Of a stretch of 5,083 nucleotides of DNA, positions 1-5,083 are shown in pieces (positions within the stretch are counted from its first letter, which is position 1; every line of letters begins with the position of its first letter). The notes under the pieces are model-generated. The model searched no databases and was not told the origin of the DNA. It saw only the letters and a program-made list of their open reading frames with translations. A program made the translations under genes and the position numbers. Source of the DNA: Acidobacteriota bacterium (lineage in GTDB: Bacteria > Acidobacteriota > Terriglobia > Terriglobales > Acidobacteriaceae); the NCBI GenBank assembly GCA_021851465.1, contig JAJZDL010000197.1:1-5083 (forward strand). The letters run 5' to 3'.

Positions 1-740
1 ACATTGTGCTGGCCGACGCGCAAATGCCCGGTATCTCCGGCGCGCAGCTTGCCATCAAACTCCGCCGCGCCTGCCCTCCGGAAACTCTCCTGCTGGCGAT
101 GAGCGCAAGCCGGCCACCCGAGCAGGCCATCGAGCGCTTCGACGGGTTTCTGTTGAAGCCCTTCACCATGCGGCAGATCGCAGACGCCCTCGCGGCGCAC
201 AACCGCCCAGCCGCCGCCGCAACGCCGCCGGTCAAGCGTGAAAAGTGGACGGTAGTACGGGGCCCCGCAGGGCGATCGCCGTCCAACGCGCGGCTGGTCG
301 CAATCTCTGCTTCATCCGCGGCTCCAACTGTATCCAGAGGTGCCATCAAGGCCCCTCCGCCAACGCAGCCCTCCACGCAAGCTCTCTCCGGCGAGGCTCC
401 CGCGCTGGATCGGGCAATCTACGGCAGGCTTGTGGCTTCGATGGCCGGGCCGCAGCTCCACCGGATGTACGCACTCTGTATCGACGATGCGCGCAAACGC
501 ATCGCCGCGATGCGCCAACTGGTAGCCGCGCAACACGCTGCGGAGTTTGCGCGCGAGGCGCACGCCATCAAAGGCAGTTGCGGAATGCTGGGCGCAACCG
601 AGCTGCACCGCCTGGCCGCCCAGTTGGAGGCGGCCAGCCTCGATCCGGCCCCAATCCAGGGCGCGCGGAAGGTTAACTCTCTTGATGAGTTGGCCGCTGC
701 GTGCGACCGGCTAGAGCGTATCCTTGCATCAGGCGACTGA
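1..740 (+). CDS. Receiver–HPt phosphorelay protein, C-terminal part (probable hybrid sensor histidine kinase tail)
   Basis: This gene is cut by the left window edge. The reading frame is open from base 3 and ends with TGA at 738-740. Counting the GTG at 6 as residue 1, the first ~65 residues are the second half of a response-regulator receiver domain. They show the phosphoacceptor Asp4 in an LADAQMPG motif, the conserved Ser33 and Lys51 in LLKPF. A flexible Ala/Pro/Ser-rich linker (~67-132) leads to an HPt domain (~133-244) with phosphorylatable His186 in AHAIKGSCGMLGA. In this family, phosphate passes from a kinase His to the receiver Asp, then to the HPt His, then to a separate response regulator. 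The next gene encodes such a regulator, 39 bp downstream, so the two are probably co-transcribed. The kinase and sensor part, if present, lies outside the window; a stand-alone REC–HPt protein is also possible. GTG 6 is not the true start, because it falls inside the receiver fold. Codon use is less C-ending than in the next gene. Confidence 0.88.
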   Translation, partial: IVLADAQMPGISGAQLAIKLRRACPPETLLLAMSASRPPEQAIERFDGFLLKPFTMRQIADALAAHNRPAAAATPPVKREKWTVVRGPAGRSPSNARLVAISASSAAPTVSRGAIKAPPPTQPSTQALSGEAPALDRAIYGRLVASMAGPQLHRMYALCIDDARKRIAAMRQLVAAQHAAEFAREAHAIKGSCGMLGATELHRLAAQLEAASLDPAPIQGARKVNSLDELAAACDRLERILASGD

Positions 741-767
741 GGCCGCAAAGCCCCAGCCGCGCTCTGC

Positions 768-772
768 GAGGG
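768..772 (+). promoter_or_regulatory. Ribosome binding site of the NarL-type regulator
   Basis: GAGGG lies 7 nt before the ATG at 780, which is ideal Shine-Dalgarno spacing. It supports that start over the in-frame GTG at 834, which would remove an 18-residue N-terminal extension but lacks a well-placed site. Confidence 0.6.
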
Positions 773-779
773 TTCAGCA

Positions 780-1502
780 ATGCCTGTAAAATCCGCCAAG
801 AGCCGGCCATCGGGAACGGGCTCCGCCGCCGCCGTGCCTGCCCTGCCAACCATCCGAATCGTCGTCGCAGACGACCATCCCGTCGTCCGCTTCGGCGTGC
901 GCAACATGCTGATGAACGAACCCGGCTTCGAGGTCGTCGGAGAGGCCGAGGACGGCGACGACGCCATCACCCAGACCATCGAACTCGAACCCGACATCCT
1001 GCTGCTCGATCTGCTCATGCCGCGCCTGCCCGGCCTGGAGGCGATGCGCGCCATCATGTCCAAGTCGCCGCGCGTCAAGATCGTGCTCCTCACCAGCACA
1101 ATTTCGACCCAGCAGGTCATCGAAGCGCTCCAGATCGGCGCGCGCGGCATCGTGCTCAAAGACTCCGTCGTCGGCGACCTCGCCCAGGCCCTGCGCTCCG
1201 TCCTCGGCGGCGATTACTGGATCGGTGGCGAGCGAGTCGCAAACCTCCTCAAGGCGCTGCAAGGGCTGCAGGCCCAGGTCGCTGCCCTGCCCGAACGCAA
1301 GACCTTCGGCCTCACCCCACGCGAACTCGAGGTCGTCGCCTGCATCGTCGAGGGATGCAGCAACCGCGACATCGCCACCCAGTTCGCCATCAGCGAGGAG
1401 ACCGTCAAGCGGCACCTCTCCAACGTCTTCGACAAGACCGGCGTCTCCACCCGCCTCGAACTCGCCCTCTTCGCCATCGCCCACAAGCTCGTCGAGCTGT
1501 AA
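780..1502 (+). CDS. NarL/FixJ-family response regulator (REC + LuxR-type HTH)
   Basis: This 240-residue DNA-binding response regulator is close to the usual NarL-family length, with an extra Ser/Ala/Pro-rich stretch of about 24 residues at the N-terminus. The receiver domain spans ~25-145. It has the acidic pair Asp31/Asp32 in VVADDHPVVR, phosphoacceptor Asp77 in ILLLDLLMPRLPG, Thr105 in VLLTS and Lys127 in GIVLKDS, so it should be phosphorylatable. A short linker leads to a LuxR-type helix-turn-helix (~177-235) that opens with LTPRELEVV and has its recognition helix around SEETVKRHLSNVF (205-217). The expected role is a cytoplasmic transcription regulator that receives phosphate from an HPt or kinase partner. 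The gene just upstream encodes a receiver–HPt protein, which is the likely partner. The start at 780 has a good ribosome binding site. Codons are strongly C-ending. The regulated genes cannot be identified here. Confidence 0.93.
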   Translation: MPVKSAKSRPSGTGSAAAVPALPTIRIVVADDHPVVRFGVRNMLMNEPGFEVVGEAEDGDDAITQTIELEPDILLLDLLMPRLPGLEAMRAIMSKSPRVKIVLLTSTISTQQVIEALQIGARGIVLKDSVVGDLAQALRSVLGGDYWIGGERVANLLKALQGLQAQVAALPERKTFGLTPRELEVVACIVEGCSNRDIATQFAISEETVKRHLSNVFDKTGVSTRLELALFAIAHKLVEL

Positions 1503-1509
1503 GCGCGCG

Positions 1510-1536
1510 GGCACGGTCCACCGCATACCGCGTGCC
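1510..1536 (+). terminator. Weak hairpin after the response-regulator gene
   Basis: GGCACG (1510-1515) and CGTGCC (1531-1536) are perfect reverse complements around a 15-nt loop, starting 7 bp after the stop of the regulator gene. No T-run follows, so this is at best a weak or factor-dependent terminator. It could also be chance pairing in GC-rich DNA. Confidence 0.25.
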
Positions 1537-1549
1537 TCGGTCCCTTCGG

Positions 1550-1555
1550 TAGAAT
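1550..1555 (+). promoter_or_regulatory. Candidate -10 box for the YpdA-like gene
   Basis: TAGAAT matches the sigma-70 -10 consensus TATAAT at five of six positions and sits 6 nt before the ATG at 1562. Transcription normally starts about 7 nt past a -10 box, which would put the start on or next to the ATG and give a leaderless mRNA. That agrees with the lack of a clear Shine-Dalgarno sequence before this gene. I see no convincing -35 box at 16-18 nt spacing. Confidence 0.4.
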
Positions 1556-1561
1556 CGAACC

Positions 1562-2602
1562 ATGGGCCAACACGCGGCAACCAGCCTCAGTAAAACCCTT
1601 GCGCCAGACGGCAGCATCCACGACCTGCTCGTCATCGGTGCCGGACCCACCGGCATGGCCTGCGCCATTGAGGCCCAGCGCGCTGGCTTCTCTGCCGTCC
1701 TCGTCGACAAAGGGTGCCTCTGCAACTCGCTCTTTCACTATCCCGCGCACATGACCTTCTTCACCACGCCGGAGCTGCTGGAGATCGGCGACATGCCCTT
1801 CTCCAGCCCCAACCAGAAGCCCACCCGCATCGAGGCGCTCGAATACTACCGCAAGGTTGCCGAGCATTATTCGCTCGACGTGCGCCAGTATGAGACAGTC
1901 CAGCGCGTCACCGGCGGCGACGGCGCCTTTACCGTCCATACGCAGGACCGCTTCAGCCGTCCCATCGCGCACCGCGCGCGCCAACTTGTCGTCGCCACCG
2001 GCTACTACGACCTGCCCAACTACCTCAACATCCCTGGCGAAGACCTTGCCAAGGTGAAGCACTACTACGACGACCCGCACCCCTTCTACAACCTCGATGT
2101 CCTCGTCATCGGCGGCAAGAACTCGGCCGCTATTGCGGCGCTCGAACTCTGGCGACACGGAGCGCGCGTCACCCTCGTCCATCGCGGCGCGCAGATGCAC
2201 AGGCATGTGAAGTACTGGATCCTGCCCGACATCGTCAATCGCATCAAGGCAGGCGAGATCGCCGCCCACTTCTCCTCAACCGTCACCCGCATCGCCGAGG
2301 ACGAAGTCACCCTCGCCACGCCCGAGGGCACCGTCACCCTCCCCAACCACTTCGTCTTCGCCCTCACCGGCTACCACCCCGACTTCGACTTTCTCGAACG
2401 CCTTGGCATCCACCTCGACGAGGCCAACGACCGCTGCCCGGCGCACAACCCCGCTACGCTTGAATCCAACGTCCCCGGCCTCTACCTTGCCGGAGTCATC
2501 GTCGCGGGCAAGCGCACCAACGAGATCTTCATCGAGAACGGCCGCTTCCACGGCAAACAAATCGCCGAAGACCTCCAGCGCAAACTCCATCACGCGCGCT
2601 GA
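1562..2602 (+). CDS. ypdA: YpdA-family FAD/NAD(P)H oxidoreductase (putative bacillithiol disulfide reductase)
   Basis: This 346-residue two-dinucleotide-fold flavoprotein belongs to the thioredoxin-reductase-like group and is slightly longer than typical YpdA. The FAD-binding motif is GAGPTG at 26-31 in DLLVIGAGPTGMA. It is followed by the YpdA-typical stretch around NSLFHYPAHMTFF and ELLEIGDMPF (~55-80). The NAD(P)H-binding motif is VIGGKNSAA (182-190), and the C-terminal FAD-contact segment is GLYLAGVIVAG (306-316). Known members (Bdr/YpdA of Firmicutes) use NADPH to reduce bacillithiol disulfide in the cytoplasm. There is no thioredoxin-reductase CxxC. The cysteine found in the glycine motif of characterised YpdA (GGGPCG) is Thr30 here, while Cys52 and Cys54 form a CxC. 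The family call is firm but the substrate is uncertain. No signal peptide or membrane segment is seen. The ATG at 1562 lacks a clear ribosome binding site but follows a candidate -10 box. The gene converges on the mutarotase gene across a hairpin. Confidence 0.85.
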   Translation: MGQHAATSLSKTLAPDGSIHDLLVIGAGPTGMACAIEAQRAGFSAVLVDKGCLCNSLFHYPAHMTFFTTPELLEIGDMPFSSPNQKPTRIEALEYYRKVAEHYSLDVRQYETVQRVTGGDGAFTVHTQDRFSRPIAHRARQLVVATGYYDLPNYLNIPGEDLAKVKHYYDDPHPFYNLDVLVIGGKNSAAIAALELWRHGARVTLVHRGAQMHRHVKYWILPDIVNRIKAGEIAAHFSSTVTRIAEDEVTLATPEGTVTLPNHFVFALTGYHPDFDFLERLGIHLDEANDRCPAHNPATLESNVPGLYLAGVIVAGKRTNEIFIENGRFHGKQIAEDLQRKLHHAR

Positions 2603-2608
2603 CAAAAC

Positions 2609-2639
2609 CGGCCACGCGCAAAGACCCTGCGCGTGGCCA
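2609..2639. terminator. Hairpin terminator between convergent genes
   Basis: The arms GGCCACGCGCA (2610-2620) and TGCGCGTGGCC (2628-2638) are perfect reverse complements, giving an 11-bp GC-rich stem with the 7-nt loop AAGACCC. The stem starts 7 nt after the YpdA-like stop and ends 18 nt from the mutarotase stop at 2657. On the - strand the stem is followed by GG and then TTTT (complement of 2604-2607), so it looks like an intrinsic terminator mainly for the mutarotase. On the + strand there is no T-run, so termination of the YpdA-like transcript would be weaker. Confidence 0.7.
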
Positions 2640-2656
2640 GCCGACTTCGTAAAGCC

Positions 2657-3784
2657 CTACTTCTGTACAGAGAACGTGAACACCGTCTCCGAGCGCATCG
2701 TCACGCCCGGCTTCAGCAGCGTGCTGGGGAACGCCGGCTGGTTCGGCGAATCCGGGTAGTGCTGCGTCTCCAGGCAGAGACCGGTGTAGCGCGCATACAC
2801 CGCGCCCGTCTTGCCCTTATATGCGCCAGTCAGTGCGTTGCCGGAGTAGAACTGTATTCCCGGCTCGGTGGTCGAGACCGTCAGCACGCGCCCGGACTTC
2901 GGATCGTAGACCCGCGCCGCTTGTTTCATCGCGCCGTTCTTTCCGCGCAAGACCCAGTTGTGGTCGTATCCGCCCGCCAGTTTCAACTGCTCGTTCGCGT
3001 CGTCGATGCGAGCGCCGATCGCCGTCGGCGTGTTGAAGTCGAAGGGCGTTCCCTTCACCGGCTGGATTCCTCCCACCGGAATCAGCCCTGCATCCACGGG
3101 CGTGTACTCATCCGCGTCGATCTGCATTACCTCGTTCAGAATCGTCCCGCTGCCGTCGCCGGAAAGATTGAAGTACGCATGGTTGGTAAGGTTCACCACC
3201 GTTGGCTTGTCGGTCGTCGCCGCATAGTCGATGTGCAGCGCATCGCCCACCAGCGTGTAGCGCACATGCACGGTCAACGTCCCCGGAAAGCCCATCTCTC
3301 CGTCCTGCGAGACCAGCGACATCTCGACGCCATCGGGGATCTCCTTGCCCGTCCACACGCGATCGTCGAAGCCGTGCGGCCCGCCGTGCAGCGCATTGCC
3401 GTTGTTGTTCAGCGGGACCTGGTACTGGTGCCCGTCGATGGAAAATTTGCCGCCGCGAATCCGGTTGCCATACCGCCCAACGATCGCGCCGAAGTAGGTC
3501 TTCGCCGCGCCCTCGGCCACATATCCCTCCACCGAGTTGTACCCCAGCACCACGTCGCCCATCCTGCCGTCGCGGTCCTTCGCGTCCAGCGAAACGATGC
3601 GCGCGCCATAGGTCGCAATCCGCACCGCAAGCTCCGCGTTCTTCAGCGTGTACACCTCGATCGCCGTCCCATCGGGCAGCTTGCCAAACCCCGCCTTCGT
3701 TACCGCAACCGCTCCAACTGCGTCCTGCACTCCCAGCATTGTCGTCATGATTAAAAGAATAACCCGCGGCCATCGCATCGCCAT
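2657..3784 (-). CDS. Exported aldose 1-epimerase (galactose mutarotase)
   Basis: This 375-residue GalM-family protein interconverts the alpha and beta anomers of aldohexoses such as galactose or glucose. The conserved active-site motifs are present: GRYGNRI (103-109, substrate-binding Arg), NALHGG (His133), NLTNHAYFNL (general-acid His202), GGYDHNW (Asp274) and LETQHYPDSPN (general-base Glu339). An N-terminal signal peptide is visible: Arg4 and Arg7, hydrophobic core VILLIMTTMLGV, and likely cleavage after Ala25 (AVGA|VAV). It therefore probably acts in the periplasm or outside, unlike cytoplasmic GalM of the Leloir pathway. I chose the ATG at 3784 because purine-rich GAAGGG and GGGGAA sequences lie just before it and it gives a compact signal peptide. 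The in-frame ATG at 3820 has no ribosome binding site and would add 12 residues; the ATG at 3778 is also possible. The gene is divergent from an exported esterase, which suggests a role in extracellular sugar handling. Confidence 0.92.
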   Translation of the reverse strand: MAMRWPRVILLIMTTMLGVQDAVGAVAVTKAGFGKLPDGTAIEVYTLKNAELAVRIATYGARIVSLDAKDRDGRMGDVVLGYNSVEGYVAEGAAKTYFGAIVGRYGNRIRGGKFSIDGHQYQVPLNNNGNALHGGPHGFDDRVWTGKEIPDGVEMSLVSQDGEMGFPGTLTVHVRYTLVGDALHIDYAATTDKPTVVNLTNHAYFNLSGDGSGTILNEVMQIDADEYTPVDAGLIPVGGIQPVKGTPFDFNTPTAIGARIDDANEQLKLAGGYDHNWVLRGKNGAMKQAARVYDPKSGRVLTVSTTEPGIQFYSGNALTGAYKGKTGAVYARYTGLCLETQHYPDSPNQPAFPSTLLKPGVTMRSETVFTFSVQK

Positions 3785-3879
3785 CGTTCCCCAGCCCTTC
3801 TTTCTTGTTTGGCCGTGCATCGCGCGCGGCCCGATATGTTTTCCCTGGGGCCTGCTCCCGGCCCCCTCATCCGAACGCC

Positions 3880-3910
3880 ACTATACGCGATTCCCGCCAG
3901 CATCCGCCAA
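3880..3910 (-). promoter_or_regulatory. Candidate promoter for the mutarotase gene
   Basis: Read on the - strand, TATAGT (complement of 3880-3885) matches the -10 consensus at five of six positions. TTGGCG (complement of 3905-3910) is a partial -35 match. The 19-nt spacer is longer than the ideal 17. The predicted transcription start would be near 3873, giving a leader of roughly 90 nt to the ATG at 3784. Confidence 0.35.
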
Positions 3911-3947
3911 ACCGCGCGCGTGCCGTCGCCCAACCCTCCGACCGGCG

Positions 3948-3953
3948 TACTAT
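3948..3953 (+). promoter_or_regulatory. Candidate -10 box for the SGNH hydrolase gene
   Basis: TACTAT keeps the key T, A and final T of the -10 consensus and lies 38 nt before the GTG start, which would give a leader of about 32 nt. No recognisable -35 element is placed correctly, so support is weak. Confidence 0.3.
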
Positions 3954-3975
3954 GGTTCCGCTGCATATTTCCTGC

Positions 3976-3980
3976 GAGGT
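3976..3980 (+). promoter_or_regulatory. Ribosome binding site of the SGNH hydrolase
   Basis: GAGGT lies 11 nt before the GTG at 3992, slightly farther than ideal. The in-frame TAG at 3980-3982 overlaps its last base and rules out any start upstream, so this site and the GTG define the gene start. Confidence 0.5.
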
Positions 3981-3991
3981 AGATAACCGCC

Positions 3992-5083
3992 GTGAACCAA
4001 CACCCGCGCCGTCCCCTGATTCTCCGCCTGCTTCTGCTGCTTTCGCTTGCCACGCCCGCCGTCACCGCGCACGCCGCGCCGCCGTCCGACCACTGGGTTG
4101 GAACGTGGGCAACGGCGCCCTACGCCGCCAACAACGGCCGCCCCATGGCCGCGCCTGCCACGGTCGCCCTCTCAGCGAACGCGCCTATGGCCGCCACGCC
4201 TGTCGCACCGGCTGCACCCGCCGCCGCGCCCGCCGCCACGCCCACGCCACCAACTCCCGCGCCGCCGCGTGTTGGCCGCCCGCCCGCCTACGTCTACGGC
4301 ACGGCCGATACCACGCTGCGTGAGATCGTGCACGTCTCCCTCGGTGGCCCCATCGTTCGCGTCGTCTTCACCAACGAGTTTGGCACCGAGCCGCTCACCA
4401 TCGGCGCGGCGCACGCAGCCGTCAGCCAGGGTGGCAGCACGATCAACCTCGTCTCCTCCGCCAGCCTCACCTTTGGCGGACACACCTCGGTCGTCATCCC
4501 TCCCGGCGCGCTCGTCGTCAGCGATCCGGCGACGCTCAATCTCCCTGCCCAGTCGGACCTCGCCATCAGCTTCTTCCTGCCCGCGCAGACCATCACGCAC
4601 CTCTCCCAGCACGGCGGCGCCGACCAGACCAGCTACGCCGCTCCGGGCAACGTCGTCGGCGCGAAGACGCTCGACGACCCCACCGAGATCCGTTCGTGGG
4701 CCTTCGTCAAAGGGGTTGACGTCAAAGTCTCCGCGCAGAGCGCCACCGTCGTCGCCTTCGGCGACAGCATCACAGACGGGGCCTACGCCGCACTCAACCA
4801 GAATGCCCGCTGGCCGGACGAGCTCGCTCGCCGTCTGCTGGCCAACAAGAAGACCGCAAACCTCGGCGTCCTCAACGAGGGCATCGGCGGAAACCGCATC
4901 CTGCACGACAACACCGGCCCCAGCGCGCTCGCCCGCTTCGACCGCGATGTCATCGCGCAGGCCGGCGTCAAGTACCTCATCGTCCTCGAGGCCATCAACG
5001 ACATCGGCCACGCATACGACACCCACCGCGCCTACGATGTCGTCACCGCCGCAGACCTCATCGCCGGTTACCTCCAGATGGTC
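3992..5083 (+). CDS. Exported SGNH/GDSL hydrolase, probable carbohydrate esterase (3' end cut by window)
   Basis: The frame opens at GTG 3992 and runs open to the window end, giving 364 residues without a stop. A signal peptide is clear: HPRRP, hydrophobic core LILRLLLLLSLA, and probable cleavage after AHA (residue 28). The mature protein begins with WVGTWATAP (35-43), then has an Ala/Pro-rich insert (~52-98). A beta-rich N-terminal domain follows, with LREIVHVSLGG and RVVFTNEFG (109-131), as in XynE-like SGNH hydrolases. The SGNH domain has block I FGDSITDG (nucleophile Ser259), block II NEGIGGNR (Gly297) and block III EAINDIG (Asn336). The block V Asp/His pair lies beyond the window. Such enzymes remove acyl groups, often acetyl, from polysaccharides or other esters; the substrate is not readable here. 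Block III has Ala334 where the GxND consensus has Gly. The in-frame TAG at 3980-3982 fixes the GTG start. The gene is divergent from an exported mutarotase. Confidence 0.87.
   Translation, partial: MNQHPRRPLILRLLLLLSLATPAVTAHAAPPSDHWVGTWATAPYAANNGRPMAAPATVALSANAPMAATPVAPAAPAAAPAATPTPPTPAPPRVGRPPAYVYGTADTTLREIVHVSLGGPIVRVVFTNEFGTEPLTIGAAHAAVSQGGSTINLVSSASLTFGGHTSVVIPPGALVVSDPATLNLPAQSDLAISFFLPAQTITHLSQHGGADQTSYAAPGNVVGAKTLDDPTEIRSWAFVKGVDVKVSAQSATVVAFGDSITDGAYAALNQNARWPDELARRLLANKKTANLGVLNEGIGGNRILHDNTGPSALARFDRDVIAQAGVKYLIVLEAINDIGHAYDTHRAYDVVTAADLIAGYLQMV
4145..4285 (+). repeat. Ala/Pro-rich low-complexity insert inside the SGNH gene
   Basis: Codons for residues 52-98 of the esterase encode almost only Ala, Pro and Thr, with short imperfect repeats such as APAAPAAAPAATPTPP. 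At the DNA level this is a GCC/CCC/ACG-rich tract with recurring GCGCCCGCCGCC-like units. It looks like a flexible linker or a slippage-prone expansion between the first strand (WVGTWATAP) and the rest of the N-terminal domain. Confidence 0.6.

Larger units (their letters stand above)
3785..3991. other. Divergent intergenic region between mutarotase and SGNH hydrolase
   Basis: These 207 bp separate two genes read away from each other and must hold their promoters or leaders. I see candidate -10 boxes in both directions, listed separately. Reading frames that cross it are Arg/Pro/Ala-rich and have no recognisable motif. No convincing operator palindrome was found. Confidence 0.6.

Noticed and set aside
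774..1580. Long - strand reading frame of 268 codons opposite the NarL-type regulator
   Set aside because: It mirrors the codons of a clearly recognisable + strand gene. The antisense product is Asp/Gly/Glu/Ala-rich with no motif, as expected opposite C-ending codons.
1214..2269. Long - strand reading frame of 351 codons across the regulator and the YpdA-like gene
   Set aside because: It runs antisense through two well-supported genes and the gap between them. The product shows no family motif; its length comes from the high GC of the third codon positions.
2633..3754. Long + strand reading frame of 373 codons opposite the mutarotase
   Set aside because: The product is rich in Arg, His and Val with no recognisable motif, while the - strand has every catalytic motif of an aldose 1-epimerase.
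3785..3820. Upstream ATG at 3820 as start of the mutarotase
   Set aside because: There is no ribosome binding site before it, and it would add 12 residues before an already complete signal peptide. The ATG at 3784 has purine-rich sequence just upstream.
3805..4323. + strand reading frame of 172 codons over the divergent gap and the start of the esterase
   Set aside because: It is Arg/Ala/Pro-rich and has no motif. The frame starting at GTG 3992 has a signal peptide and the SGNH family strands.
4172..5026. - strand reading frame of 284 codons opposite the SGNH hydrolase
   Set aside because: It is antisense to a gene with GDSIT, block II and block III motifs, and its own product is Gly/Asp/Val/Arg-rich without a recognisable domain.
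1..5083. Search for a defence system, CRISPR array, mobile element, tRNA or riboswitch
   Set aside because: No spaced direct repeats, inverted-repeat ends, transposase or integrase motifs, tRNA-like cloverleaf or recognisable aptamer was seen. All long coding stretches fit known housekeeping or carbohydrate-related families.

Overview
The window is GC-rich and its codons mostly end in C or G. It carries five protein-coding genes, two of them cut by the window edges. The mix is a receiver–HPt phosphorelay protein, a NarL-type regulator, a YpdA-like flavoprotein, an exported galactose mutarotase and an exported SGNH esterase. Together with the codon style, this suggests a soil Acidobacteriota of the Granulicella/Terriglobus/Edaphobacter type. 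That placement is inference from gene content and style; no rRNA or taxonomic marker is present.

Region 1 (1-1502, + strand) is a signalling module. The 3' end of a receiver–HPt protein, probably the tail of a hybrid sensor kinase, is followed 39 bp later by a NarL/FixJ response regulator with all its phosphorylation residues and a LuxR-type helix-turn-helix. They plausibly form a multistep His-Asp phosphorelay that ends in transcription control; the target genes cannot be read from the window.

Region 2 (1503-2656) holds a YpdA-family FAD/NAD(P)H oxidoreductase, the family that includes bacillithiol disulfide reductase. It has its own candidate -10 box, placed so that the mRNA could be almost leaderless. 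The cysteine usually found in the first glycine motif of characterised YpdA is a threonine here. A perfect hairpin separates this gene from the convergent mutarotase gene.

Region 3 (2657-5083) has two divergent genes for exported carbohydrate-active proteins. On the - strand is a signal-peptide-bearing aldose 1-epimerase (mutarotase) with a complete set of catalytic residues. On the + strand is the 5' part of a GTG-started SGNH/GDSL hydrolase resembling carbohydrate esterases. About 207 bp between them holds candidate promoters in both directions. The pairing suggests sugar or polysaccharide processing outside the cytoplasm.

I saw no tRNA, rRNA, CRISPR array, insertion sequence or phage gene, and nothing that amounts to an undescribed multi-gene system. 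The points most worth a second look are the YpdA cysteine replacement with a nearby CxC pair, the Gly-to-Ala change in SGNH block III, and the Ala/Pro-rich insert in the esterase.
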